64,000 nt of DNA from Dactylorhiza incarnata (Eukaryota; Streptophyta; Magnoliopsida; Asparagales; Orchidaceae): assembly GCA_033032865.1 (NCBI GenBank), contig JAWHQI010000121.1:3348001-3412000 (forward strand), written 5' to 3'. Under the pieces are notes generated by a model that did no database searches, was not told where the DNA came from, and saw only the letters and a list, made by a program, of their open reading frames with translations. Positions 9,885-21,205 of the stretch are shown piece by piece. The stretch's first letter is position 1. Every line of letters starts with the position of its first letter. The position numbers were made by a program, and so were the translations under genes.

Positions 9885-10959
9885 TGTTGGATCGGTCGGC
9901 GCCCTTAGAGGGGGGGGGGGTGAATAAGGGTTTTCAAAAAGTTTAGATTTTATTTAAAAAAACCTTTGTAATATTGAAAGATTAGCACAATAAGAAGTTA
10001 TGTAAAACAAAATGAAGAGACATGCTTTATTAATAATTGAGTTTTACAAAACTTGATCTCTTATGACGCTAGAGATTGGAGGCGACTAATGAAAAAACTT
10101 TTTCGTTTTCTATCCCGACTCGCTTCCCCACGAACCGGTGGCCCTAGCCTTATCCTCCCCGGATTCGGCCTCAAGCCGCTCTAGCCAATCCTTCCCCGGA
10201 TGTGGCCTCGAGCACCCCCTAGACCTACCCTAGATCTAGTCGCCAACACAAGGCGAATTTCAGCCCTAAGTCTACCCCAAGACCTAGTCGCCAACACGAG
10301 GCGATTTCACTACCGTTTACAAGGAAAAAAGGAATAAAATAATTAAGAAATCCCTTAAGGTGAACTTCTGAAGTCGGAGACGAAGATCCGCTGTAGAATC
10401 AGCGTTTCTCGAAGCGGACTTCGTTTGGATTCGGCGTGATGGAATTCTCCTTCAGAAGTTTGGCAGCACTCGTTAGGACTTCAAAATTCGGCCAAGGAAG
10501 GCCTCTGCAACTCGAGCAATCTCTCTCTCTCTGAGGTGTATGCAATATGTGTGTAAAAACAAGAGGAGTGGGGGTCCTTTTATAGCCCAAGCGCTACCGC
10601 CGGCGCTAGCCCGGATTAAGAAACAATTTGCGCGGCAGAATCTCCCATCCGCGGCAATCTCTTGCTCTATGCCTTATGTGCGTCACGATACCGCCGACGC
10701 TATCCGCTACCGCCAGGCGCTAGCACCTTCTATAAACGCTGCCGGATTGTCGCTAATCATGGCTAGCGCCCGACGCTATCACTACTGCCGGCGCTAGTGG
10801 CCATGATGGAATTTTTGCCTCAATTTTGGGGGCAGTCTTCATGTGTTCTCCTGGAGTCATATGGACTATGTTAACCTGCACACTTAAACACACAAGATCA
10901 AATACACATAGGATTTGCTATTCTCAAAACTAGGAGATGCGGAAGACCATGTTCCAACA
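9885..10959 (-). repeat. Right (5') LTR of element B
   Basis: The LTR is 1075 bp with TG...CA ends. U3 (10585-10959) is about 95% identical to U3 of the left LTR. The R region is unrelated, and U5 is only loosely similar, with many indels. It ends beside a gypsy LTR remnant, not beside pol of element A. Confidence 0.9.
10577..10584 (-). promoter_or_regulatory. TATA box of the right B LTR
   Basis: TATAAAAG on the minus strand, directly downstream in sense of the CCGCCGGCG palindrome cluster. The similarity between the two B LTRs ends essentially here. Confidence 0.65.
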
Positions 10960-11898
10960 GTGCACAACGGGTTATCACCACTCCGAACCCGCAGTTTTGC
11001 CTCCACTGGTCGGCCTAAATCTCGGAATCGCCGAATGTCGCTCACATCCAGTTAGTACACCAAGTTGTACGGGAGGGCCTGAGTTATACGGTACGACTAC
11101 ATTCAGAAGTCGTAGGACTGGGCACTATCACCGACGGCCACATCAGTAAGGCTCGCGGGGTTCGCAACCCCGCTTGAAGCGAAGCGGTCCAAGCTATGTC
11201 GACACAGGGTTTTTGTGTGTGCAGGTTTGAATACTTGGGTGCGAGTGTGCGCGAGATAGTAATGCCTTTATTATGTACAACGTGTCTATGTCACCTCATG
11301 GATATTATGGTTGGCAAGCCCTATAGATATATATTTATGCATATATGTTTGCCTGCTGCTAACCCTTTACCTTGCTTCGGCTATTTATTACTGTACTTTA
11401 GCCCGCCCCCATGATATGGATTCGGGGAGGGAATGTGTTTTCTACTTAGATCTGTGACTAATGGTTATTCTTATAACCGATCACAGGAGATGGGACAACG
11501 CTTAGACCCCGCACCACATGACGAGTTACCGGCCTTAGAGATGGCCCGATCGGATACTCCAGCCTCGCCCCTGTCTTCCGCGACGTGAGTCCTAGAGTGT
11601 AGGACTAGCTTAGGAGCATTTTTGTTATAGTTATGTGTAGCACCCGAGGCAGATGTTATATACAATAGGCTTCAGCCTTTTCTCTTTATGTAATATAAGT
11701 TGTGTGCTTAGTTTTCCAATTAAATTGCTTCCGCTATGTGATTCTGATGTGTTGTTGTGATTCTTGTGCCTGACAAGGACACCACTCAGTGCTTGAGAGG
11801 GTAGGCCGTTTCCACCCGGGAAGCACTAGTGTCCGTCCTTGGGCAGTAAGATCCCTCCTCCCTGAATCGGGTTCAGTTTTGGGGAGGGGGGTGTTACA
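10960..11898 (+). repeat. 5' LTR remnant of C (U5 end only)
   Basis: From 10972 this aligns with 25980-26915. It includes the strong hairpin GCGGGGTT...AACCCCGC near 11155-11175 and ends in a G-run followed by GTGTTACA. The first 12 bases after the B LTR do not align clearly. Confidence 0.85.
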
Positions 11899-11900
11899 AA

Positions 11901-11911
11901 TGTGTCAGAGC
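11901..11911 (+). other. Degenerate primer binding site of C
   Basis: TGTGTCAGAGC lies two bases after the LTR end. It resembles TGGTATCAGAGC, complementary to initiator tRNA-Met, with substitutions consistent with age. Confidence 0.6.
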
Positions 11912-12251
11912 TACCACGATCCGACCACATGGGGCAGTCTTTAGATCCTCCCTTCCCAGTTTCTGTTACTTGGTTCGGGATGAACCACGCAGCGAAAGCC
12001 TGGTGGACCCTTAGGTTTAAGGTTTAAGGATCCTAGACTGTATAATAGTACACCCACACGTTCTTCCGCTTCCTTTCAGTCAGTTCTGCAAAATTCCCTT
12101 ACTTTTGCAAATACTGATGTTCGCCTGTTACTTCTCCAGATACCGGAGTCCAGTAACGGAAGGTCCTCCTCTAGGGATCAGTACCATCCTACCACTCCAC
12201 CACCAGCCCCGGCCGCCCCAGCTGCAGTCTTTTTGTTGATACTGATCTGGG

Positions 12252-13190
12252 ATGGACACTGACAGCCATGCTAGCCACCTTTCAGACGACCATCCTACGG
12301 CCACCCCAATAGACCACATGCCTACCGACCTTCTGACGACATTCCGCGGGCTAAGCCTCCCTACCTTTCGAGACACCGAGTCTGCCATACTGGCAGAGGA
12401 GTGGGTAGAGAGAGTAGAGGAGCTTCTGGTTGGGATGATGTGCCCCGCTGTGGCCGTAGTATCTTTAGTAGTGACCTTACTGGAGGGGTATGCCCGAGAA
12501 TGGTGGAGGGCTGCCAGCCTCTCTACATTTATAGGATGACCACTCAGTATGATCCTCTAGGGAGAGTTCTCAGAGGCCTTCCTAGAGCACTTCATCTCAG
12601 ATGCTGATAGGATTGCACTCCAGGAGCGGTTCCTGCAGATCCGACAAGGAGAGAGGACAATACCGGATTACCAGTGAGAGTTCATCCACTTGGCCCATTT
12701 TGCTGGGACTTTGGCAGTTACAGACAGAGATAGAGCGACTAGATTCTATCGAGGACTACGAGACGATCTTCGACAGGATTTGATCATGATCTCATAGTCG
12801 ACCTTCCACACGATCGCCTCACACGCCGCAGCTTTAGAGATGGATCAGAGGATGGTGGCCTAGTAGCGAAGGGGACACATGGATGTTCCCCGGACTCAGG
12901 GCCGAGAGAGAGGAGTAGGCCCTCGCAGGCAGGACCGGGATAGGAGACAGCGTCAGCGCCACCAGCCATATAGGTAGGAACCCCAGCCCCGACCGGCACC
13001 TCCAGCCCCAGCACCTCAGGCCGTCCCAGCCGCACGAAGAGATGTTTCCTTTGCAGGGAACTGCTACCTTTGCCAGCAGCCCAGGCACATACGAGCTTTC
13101 TGCCCTCAGGCTATAGGTAGGCCCGGCTTAGGAGCAGTGCAGGGAGCCGTGGATAGAGGACGGGGATGTGGAGGTCGCTGAGGATGACCT
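12252..13190 (+). pseudogene. gag: Gypsy gag of element C
   Basis: The first open segment (12252-12539) starts MDTDSHASHL and contains WVERVEELL and EGYAREWWRAA. A retrotransposon gag core continues after a frameshift near 12540-12570 with EFSEAFLEHFISDADRIA, FLQIRQGERTIPDYQ and FYRGLRDDLRQDL. Stops interrupt it near 12676 and 12797, and more lie near 12860. The C-terminus is Arg/Pro-rich and carries a zinc knuckle CYLCQQPRHIRAFC at about 13062-13103, in which the usual Gly before His is Arg. The leader between PBS and gag (11912-12251) shows no other feature. Nothing is translatable as a whole. Confidence 0.85.
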
Positions 13191-13429
13191 GCAGGCAGGA
13201 GGGACCAGGCCAGACAGGGCAGAGCAGCACCGCTCGAGGCATACACATTAGATTTCCAGTACGGGCCTGCACCGAATGTAGTGATAGGTATATACTTCCA
13301 TTAGCCACGGTATACTAGGATAATATGATATAGTAGAAATATGTGATGTAGCTTCTATTTTGTCTATGTGATTACTCCTCTTGTATATCTGTAAAAACAT
13401 ATGATCATAGTATATATATTACCAGGTTT

Positions 13430-16400
13430 ACTTTTGGTTGAAGGTCATCCCGCTAAAATGCTATTCGATACCGGTGCCACGCATTCCTTCGTCGCTCAGA
13501 ATTTCATCACAGACAAAAGAAATACCGTACGATCATCTGGAATGTCGATATGAATACGACTCCTGAATGGATCAGACATGACGTCCATAGAAAAGTGCTC
13601 CTTCCAAGCAACGCTAGGAGACGTAGAATTCAAAATCGTCGCAACCATCCTAGCAATAACCGGATTCGACATCATTTTAGGAATGGATTGGTTGGCCGAG
13701 CACATCACCCAAATCAATTGTTCGACCCGAGAGATCCACCTCCGGAACCTAAATGGGCAGTCTATCACACTAGCAGGTATACCCTCTATCACCCGCATCA
13801 TCTTAACATCCGCTCAAACAGTCAAAGAAGTCCGATGAAAGGATGAGGTGTACATGATCTACTTCGAGATGGAGGACAAGACGCAAGTACTCTCTAGAGT
13901 ACCCGTAATTCAAGACTTCCCAAACGTCTTTCCAGAATCCCTTCCCGGGTTGCCCTCGCAACGAGAAGTGGACTTCCAAATTGAACTTGCTCATGGATCC
14001 CGACCAGTGTCCCGAGCACCTTACCGGATGGCCCCAAGGGAACTAGCCGAGCTCAAGATACAAATACAAGAGTTAATTGATGCAAGCTTCGTTCGTTCGA
14101 GTACTTCTCCCTGGGGAGCTCCGGTATTATTCGTCAAGAAGAAGGATAGATCCTTACATCTGTGTATCGATTACAGGGAACTAAACAAACTCACCACCCG
14201 AAATACCTATCCACTACCTAGGATAGATGAATTATTTGATCAATTACAAGGCGCTTTCGTCTTCTCCAAAATGGACTTAAGGTCCGGCTACTATCAGCTC
14301 CGAGTACGAGAAGAGAAAATCCCCAAAACAGTCTTCAGCTCCTGTTACGGACATTACAAATTTATGGTAATGCCATTTGGGCTGACCAATGCCCCGTCCG
14401 CCTTTATGGCACTAATGAATAAAGTGTTTGAACCCTTCCTAGACCACTTTGTGATCGTTTTTATAGACGATATACTCATCTACTCAAAGAGTAAGACCGA
14501 TCATTCCCGGTATCTCCAAATGGTTTTGCTCAAGTTAAGGGAACACTCGCTCTTCACGAAGTTTAGCAAGTGTGAATTCTGGATGGAGGAAGTCGGTTTC
14601 CTTGGGCATACAGTCAACAAGAATGTGGTAGTAGTAGACCAAGTCAAAGTGCAGACAGTGCGAGACTGGCCCCCACTTAAGTCAGCGGTAGATATCAGGA
14701 GCTTCCTTGGCCTCGCCGGCTACTACCGCAAGTTCGTAGAAGGTTTCTCTAAAATTTCCTTGCCCCTCACCTCACTCACTAAAAAGGATACAACGTTCCA
14801 ATGGACCCCCGAATGCGAGGCAGCGTTCGTGGAACTAAAGAACCGACTAATATCGGCTCCGATTATGATACTCCCCTTAGGCACCAAGGGCTTCCAAATC
14901 TACGCCGACGCATCGCTGAAAGGGTTGGGAGCCGTACTAATGCAGCATGGCAGGGTAGTCGCCTACGCCTCACGACAGCTAAAGCCCCACGAACTAAACT
15001 ACGCAACCCATGACATAGAACTGGGTGCGGTAGTGTTCGCACTAAAAGTCTAGAGGCATTATCTCTACAGAGTAAAATACGAGATCTTCTCCGACCACAA
15101 GAGCCTCAAATATATCTTCACCCAGAAGGAGCTAAATCTCCGACAGTGCCGGTGGTTGGAGTTCCCGTGCGATTACGACTTCGCCCTCTAATACCACACC
15201 GACAAAGACAATAAGGTTGCAGATGCCTTAAGTCGGCAACCTCCGATGGCCGGGAATTGGCTAGAGATGATACCAGAAGAATTAGTCAAGTCCTTGGCAG
15301 ACTTAGATATCATCCTCATCACCCGCAGAAACCCGATGGATTACCAGGCCCAGCTTTACTGGATGGAGATACAGTGTGACATCAGAGACAGAATACGAGA
15401 GGCCCAGAAGATCGACGTAGAAGCGGCCCCAATCATTCAGACCCTGCAACACGGCGCTCAGGAAGACTACAATCTGTATGATGGCATCCTGCAGTACAAA
15501 CACTGTATATTCATCCCCTCTGCCGAAGGAATCCGGGAAGAGATACTCCGCGAAGCACATCAATCAAGGTATTCAATACACCCGGGATTAGTGAAAATGT
15601 ATACAGATCTACGAAGAACATTGTATTGGCCAGGTATGAAGAAGGACGTCACCAATTATGTGGCGCACTGCCAGACCTGTCAAATGGTCAAGGTAGAATG
15701 TCGTAGCTCAGGAGGTTTTCTACAACCCCTGCCCATACCAGAATGGAAATTCGAAGATATCTCCATGGACTTCGTGCATGGCCTACCCCAATCTCGTGCG
15801 GGGAACGGCTCAATATGGGTCGTAGTAGATCGCCTCACCAAAGTGGCCCATTTTATCCCAAACCGACAAGGCGACGACGTCGACATTTTAGCCCGGATAT
15901 TTATAGAGCAAGTGGTCCGATTTCATGGGGTACCCAAGTCAATCGTATCTGACCGCGACGGGCGCTATACCACGAAAGAATGGAGGAGAGTGCAAGCTTA
16001 TTTGGGAACCAGATTGGCTTTTAGCACCACCTTCCACCCCCAAATCGACGGGCAAACATAAAGGATGAACCTGACATTGGAAGACCTCCTCCGACTATGC
16101 ATAGTAGAACACAACGAACCTTGGGAGAAGGTGCTGCCCTTGGTAGAATTCTCATACAATAACAGCTTCCATGCGAGCATCAAGATGGCACCATACGAGG
16201 CCCTTTACGGAAGACGCTGTCGAACAACGTTATCATGGGCACTGGATGAGGACCCAGAAGCTTTAGGAGTAACCTACATAGATGATACCACAACAACTAT
16301 AAGATTAATTTGAGACCGAATGCTGGAGGCCCAGAGCCGTCAAGCCAAATATTACGATGCACGTCATCGATTGGTGGAATTCAACATGGGAGACATGGTA

Positions 16401-16431
16401 TTCTTGAAGATTAAACCAATGCATGGGGTAT
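13430..16431 (+). pseudogene. pol: Gypsy pol of element C: protease, RT, RNase H, integrase (5' part)
   Basis: Protease carries FDTGATHSF near 13464 and the flap-side text ILGMDWL near 13680. RT opens with [10 protein letters not shown] and has the fingers motif [38 protein letters not shown] and the catalytic box [10 protein letters not shown] near 14460. RNase H includes [15 protein letters not shown] (14900-14945) and the downstream DALSRQ. Integrase has the HHCC finger (HPGLVKMYTDLRRTLYWPGM ... CQTCQ) and core residues in SMDFVHG and SDRDGRY. Stops lie at 13836, 15051, about 15189, 16059 and 16311. The TAA at 16059-16061 occupies the codon of the third catalytic acidic residue. RT itself (13848-15053) is a 401-codon open stretch. 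The reading is cut at 16431 by element E. Confidence 0.92.
16427..16431 (+). repeat. Left target-site duplication of E (GGTAT)
   Basis: GGTAT abuts the TG of E's left LTR and is repeated perfectly at 22875-22879. Confidence 0.92.
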
Positions 16432-17441
16432 TGATGCGATAAATTCGGCAAGTGCACCGGTCGCGCAAGTAATAATAATGGGGAAAATCCCTGAGTGTCG
16501 GTCTCTTGAGGAACACAGTAAGGTGGAGTTAAATGTCGAGGAAGTACTTGAGATCGAAGTCCTGCGGTAGGTGGAATGCGGACGAAAGGGCTTTTGGGTT
16601 TTGCAAATAAAAGAAAATACTACTCCTACTCCTATGCAATGCCGCTATGCAAAGCTTCGCTTGATGGGATGGAGACTAGGCAGGCCTTGAGCGCGCTGCG
16701 TCGCAAGGGCGGATGGACGAGTAGGCAAGCGGAATCGAACAATGCAGGCCTTGAGCGCGCTGCTTCGTTAGGCGGGATGGAATACGGGCCGTGACGCCAC
16801 GCTTCGGTAGGCGGATGGACGAGTAGGCTAACGGATTGAGGGTCGCAATCACCTCATCGACAAGCACGCCACTAGCAATTGCTAGTGCGGCACACGAATC
16901 GTGACGGTGGGATGGGGGATGGAATGGAGCGCACCTCAAGCAACTCAAACAACAAACATTTCACATAGACATGAAATATATCAATCCAAATAAGTTTAAG
17001 TGCAACTTCATCATAATGTTAGTTCTGACTACATATACATCAATAAGAGAAGAATAAGGCAAGAAATCGACCGAATCCGAAGTCTCGTTGTAGATTCACG
17101 GTTGGAATCGCCGGGTTGTCAATCCGCGTCCAAGCTCGGTCCGCAACAACGTCCGGGGTAGAGAGAGCTGTCACGACTCTCCAATGGACCCGTCTTCTTC
17201 GTGTCACGATCCGGTAGAGGTTGCAAACTTCCTCTTGCTCGATGGAGATGGCGGCTAGATCTCTCTTTGAAGCTCTTGGATGAAGGAGGAGGCCGAGAGG
17301 AAACTCCGACTCAAGATTGGCGTGAAGAACAAGCCCAGAGCACCTCCAGATGGTGGGCGGCGATGGAGGGGCGAAACCAGGCGGAACTGCGCAAGAACAG
17401 CGGAAAACGGCGGGGGTCCCGACCTAAATCGCGAGCAGGGC

Positions 17442-17449
17442 ATTTTATA
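17442..17449 (-). promoter_or_regulatory. TATA box of the left E LTR
   Basis: TATAAAAT on the minus strand, 34 bp downstream in sense of the nearest palindrome of the U3 array. Confidence 0.75.
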
Positions 17450-17482
17450 GGCGCTGGAATTAAACAGTGCGCACGGTCATTG

Positions 17483-17804
17483 GCGCACGACCAGTGGTCG
17501 TGCGCACTAGAATTTGGTGATCGTACGCTCTGCCTGGACGGAGCCTGCAAAGTCAGAAATTATAAAATAACATGTTCGCACGACCAGTGGCGCACGACCG
17601 GTGGTCGTGCGCACTATCGTAGATGGTCGTGCGCAATGGTCGAAACAGAACTCCCAAAATTAATGATAAGTGCGCACGAACAGTGGCGCACGACCGGTGG
17701 TCGTGCGCACTAACGTCGATGGTCGTGCGCACTGCTCCAAACAGAACTCATAAAAAAGGCGTTAAGTGCGCACGATCAGTGGAGCACGACCAGTGGTCGT
17801 GCGC
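17483..17804 (-). repeat. U3 hairpin array of E, left LTR
   Basis: Four copies of a 23-bp inverted repeat, arms GCGCACGACC and GGTCGTGCGC around a 3-nt centre, lie at 17483, 17590, 17686 and 17782. Spacings are 107, 96 and 96 bp. The unit is a ~96-bp degenerate tandem repeat. It keeps a long ORF open on the plus strand by chance; I do not regard that ORF as a gene. Confidence 0.88.
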
Positions 17805-18090
17805 AGTAGAGCCAGTGATCGTGCGCAGTGTTCCTGTGCAGAATTACACCGGAAACACCTGCACGACTCCTGTTCTAGCGTACAACCACGAATCCAGCCA
17901 CTGAAACTGGCACCTAACAGTGCATGAAAACTACTAATGAAGGTAAACATGAAATCACACCAAAATGGGCCAAAAAGTGCTCCTAGCCTAGAATGACCAA
18001 TATGAGCAATAACAGGGCTAAAGTGCAGTGAAATGACTAAATAAACGGCCCAGATGAGTCCAAAAAAGTGTATATGATCAGGACTCATCA

Positions 18091-18104
18091 CACCCCCAGA
18101 CTTA
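18091..18104 (-). other. Polypurine tract of E
   Basis: TAAGTCTGGGGGTG on the minus strand abuts the 3' LTR. Close copies of the same word occur at 18612-18631 and 19502-19516 inside the element, so E also has additional PPT-like tracts. Confidence 0.85.
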
Positions 18105-19817
18105 ACTGTTTGCGCGTCCCGAGCAAACCAATTCTAAGCGAACTAGGAAAGAACAGAAGATGGCTTAAGATTACAATACAGAGTACCATGCGAAGTCGCA
18201 TGCTCACGTGCATAAGAAAAATAGTAGAAAAGATTTCTGATTATAAAAACAGTTTATATATTTCTAAAAGAGTAAAAGCATATTACAACTACTCCAAATG
18301 GTGAACAACGGTGAATCATTCGGTCATGCATACGGAGAAAGTAAACTAAGCGCTGAGACGAGCATTGCTCAAGATCGGGATGCGGGACAAACTCCACTGA
18401 AATCCATCAGTGTCGGTGACCATAAGCTTGCCCGGTCACATTCTCTCCATGACACTGGTTTGACTCAAATGCATGAATCAATAGGACTTTAGGTTTTAGA
18501 TGGGGCTTGGGTTTAGGTGAGGATAAACAAAGATAGAAATGACGGCTCAAGCACTAAACCCAAATGAGCAGATGCATAACATTATCCAAGTGGCCACAAA
18601 ACACGCGGATGCACCACACCCCCAGACTTAAATTTAGACGCGTGGGTGTGTGCACCGCCTACTCCCAAATGTAAATCTCAAACAGATTTTTTTTCAATTA
18701 AACTTTTCATTCTTCTTTTTCTTTTCAAATCTTTTTCTTCTTTTCTTTTTCTTTCTTTAACAATTTCAGCAAATTTTCAAAGATGCACATCCACATTTTC
18801 ACAATGTACTACCACAATCAACACCACCAATTTGAAATTTAAATAAAATGCTTGCTTTTTGGGTGTGCGACTAGGATTGGAGTTTAGGCTTTGGTGAACA
18901 ATAGTGGGGTTGAACCAAAAGAATGGGGTAGGCACAACTGGGCTAGCGAGGAAATGATGATAGGAATGGCACAAAGGCTCAACCGGGCCAAGATGATGGC
19001 CTAAATCACATTCACGCAATTGACTAACCGTATACCCATGCTTCAAGAATCGCTTGGGGCAAGTTCTAGCCACCGAGAAAGATTCTCCTTTCTCCCGACT
19101 CAAGCAATACGAATCTAGCGATCGTTTACACACATCCCTATGTTACCGTTTGATTCCACCGAATTCACCATTTAAGTAGAGTAAACAACATTTACACTAA
19201 TAGAAAGAATATAAAACCATAAGTATAAAGAGAAGTCTAATCTACCCAAATTTCTATGCAACCGAGCACTCGACTAGGAGCACTACTAGAGTCAACATTT
19301 TACTCTGCTACATAATCCTCAGCCATCACCTAGAATTTCCCAAATAAGCAGAAGAATTAAATTCACAACAGAGCAAGCAAACATATGAGTACACGCTCAA
19401 GTGGGTGATGTGGTGTGCAATGAAAATAAACAAAACATTTTAAATGAAATCTTCTAGCATGCAGTGCAATAGTGCACGTGAGCGGGTAAACAAAACTACT
19501 CTCCCCCAGACTTAAACTAAACAATCCGCATAATATATGACATGAAAATCAGAAAAGGCTAGGGGAAGAGAGTACCCAATGCTCAGCAAGTGAGCATACC
19601 AGAAGATTGACGTTTAAGCTTTAAGACTAAGCTGCAGCATCCGCCATCCAGAAGAAGATACTTGCAGGGGTCAGCTTCACAGAAACAAAAGAAAATAGAA
19701 AACTGAAAGAAAATATTACTAACTAAACATGATTAGATGAAATAAAAATGCAGAAAAGAAAGATAACTACTGGGTTTATTGTCATCCCAGCACGACTTAT
19801 TTAAAAACATGAAGGTT
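18105..19817 (-). other. Non-coding 3' interior of E
   Basis: I see no coding potential. The stretch holds two extra PPT-like words (near 18617 and 19506) and a pyrimidine-rich tract at about 18690-18770 (A/G-rich on the sense strand). No structural domain is recognisable. Confidence 0.6.
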
Positions 19818-21014
19818 CTAACTAATGGGCCTATGGAAGGAGAAGTGGACAGGTAACTGGCCTAATATCCGTGTCGGTAGCGTGTACCGATACGGTGATA
19901 GAACAGTCACCCCTCTACCGAAATATAGATACCTGCTCCTCACAGGTATAGGGTAGAGAATGTAAGAAAAGGAGGAGGCCTGGTCCTCACTCATCTCACC
20001 AAAACTATCCTTGCCTAGCAAGGTGTCGTCAACAGGGAGGTGGCAGGAGGAAAATGCAATGAGTGGAGCTTCCTCTACGGAGGGGGGATCAACCTCCTCG
20101 CATAAAAGGATGCTCTCATCATTGACTTGAGCAAAAAGCTCCAAGTCCTCCTGGGATACCTGTGAAGACTAAACCTGCACAGGCTCGAATGAAGAAGGGG
20201 GATCAAGAAATAAACATGGTGAAGAACATAAATAATCAAAAATCGGGGGAGTGCTCCCGGTCTCACTCCCATCAGGCTGGGGAAGTAAAATAATGCTAGC
20301 ATTGTCATCAATGCTACAGGATTCGGCGGGATCAACAGTGGCCAGGCTTAGGATTTGGACTTCCTCCACCGGTGCTGAGGAAAACTCCTCTTCACCTAGA
20401 AGGTTGTCCTCCTCCATAGGAATAGGCGCAACACTAAGATCACTCACCTCATCCTGCGACACATCATCAACAATGTCGTCGGAGACGAGTATAGCACGCA
20501 CAACAGGGGAAAGAACCGAATCCACTAGAAATGGTGGAGGCACATGGAGAATAGGCTCAACAATGTCGGTGCATAGATCAGCCGCACATCCGGTGACCGT
20601 ATCCATGCCATACCCTTCAAGATGTGAAGGTGACAAAGACACATAACCGGATGTTGAAGGTGTGCCGCCAGAGTTAGGAGTTGGGACGATCTGGATATCC
20701 GGCTCGTCGTCCTCGTCCAATTGGCGAAGATACTCGGCACAGTCCTTCAGGACATGATCAGTGCTCTGACAAAACCGGCACTGCCTTGCGGGCTTCTTTG
20801 GCACAACGGGAGCTGGAGCCGAAAAGAAGTACGACGGTAAAGGCTCAGCAGAGTAGCCATAAGACTTACGCGCACCATATGGAGTACCAGACGAAGTCAG
20901 TGCTCCATATGCTGGGCTAGAAGAATTATGCCTACTATTCTCCGTAGGGCATTCGTCACTAGAGTGGGAGGTAGCTCCACACCAACGGCAACGGAAATTG
21001 AAATGTGCCCACAT
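19818..21014 (-). CDS. Orphan ORF of E: tandem CCHC zinc-knuckle protein
   Basis: Frame length is 399 codons with a single in-frame TAG at 20169-20171 that divides it into 281 and about 117 residues. It starts MWAHFNFRCRWCG about 190 bp after the PBS, in the position of gag. Two zinc knuckles lie at the N-terminus: CRWCGATSHSSDEC (residues ~9-22) and CRFCQSTDHVLKDC (~79-92). The rest is acidic and Ser/Pro-rich, with repeated Glu/Asp patches. I see no capsid-type gag core, DSG/DTG protease or RT. The knuckles imply nucleic-acid binding, perhaps packaging of E RNA into particles made by a helper; that is inference. The frame's openness beside very similar LTRs suggests recent use. Position favours a reduced gag. 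Confidence 0.65.
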
Positions 21015-21205
21015 AGAGTGGAGATAAAATGATTCAAAATAAAAGCTATTGTGTGAAATACTACACCTAACAAAGATTACTAAAGCAACCTAAAATAAAA
21101 CAAGAAAATAGAATACGAAGAAATAAAAACAAAGAAATGCAATTTACAAATGGAAGGGCTTTTCTCTCAGATTCTCCCTCTCCAGAAAACTCACACGACT
21201 GTGTT

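Larger units (their letters stand above)
1455..10959 (-). mobile_element. Element B: chimeric non-autonomous Sirevirus
   Basis: The element runs between TG...CA LTRs at 1455-2618 and 9885-10959. In sense order it has 5' LTR (right), tRNA-iMet-type PBS, gag, protease/pre-integrase domain, a second gag C-terminal segment, a ~3.9-kb non-coding tail with multiple PPTs, and 3' LTR (left). Integrase, RT and RNase H are absent. The 5-bp flanks do not match (CCAAA on the left, GTGCA on the right). The left flank is copia pol and the right flank is the interior of a gypsy LTR. The two LTRs share U3 at about 95% but have different R and diverged U5. I infer that this is a recombination product of two Sirevirus copies rather than one insertion. 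Confidence 0.85.
16432..18090 (-). repeat. Left (3') LTR of E
   Basis: 1659 bp. U3 is on the right and carries four tandemly spaced hairpin palindromes (17483-17804) just upstream of the TATA box. The terminal words GCAAGTGCAC...CAAGTAAT are shared with the LTR of H', supporting one broad family. Confidence 0.93.

Noticed and set aside
10960..11898. Solo LTR reading of the C 5' remnant
   Set aside because: A degenerate PBS and gag follow directly and the same sequence ends the 3' LTR, so it is the truncated 5' LTR of C.
17483..17804. Regularly spaced repeats resembling a CRISPR array
   Set aside because: The units are degenerate palindromes in an LTR U3, spacers are not unique, and the DNA is plant nuclear. 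The same holds for arrays at 42735, 48132 and 63340.
17201..17904. Long plus-strand ORFs with repeated HDQWRTTGGRAH-type peptides in the E LTR
   Set aside because: The repetition comes from the palindrome array in U3. The frame is antisense to the element and duplicated in the other LTR, so it is a chance opening.
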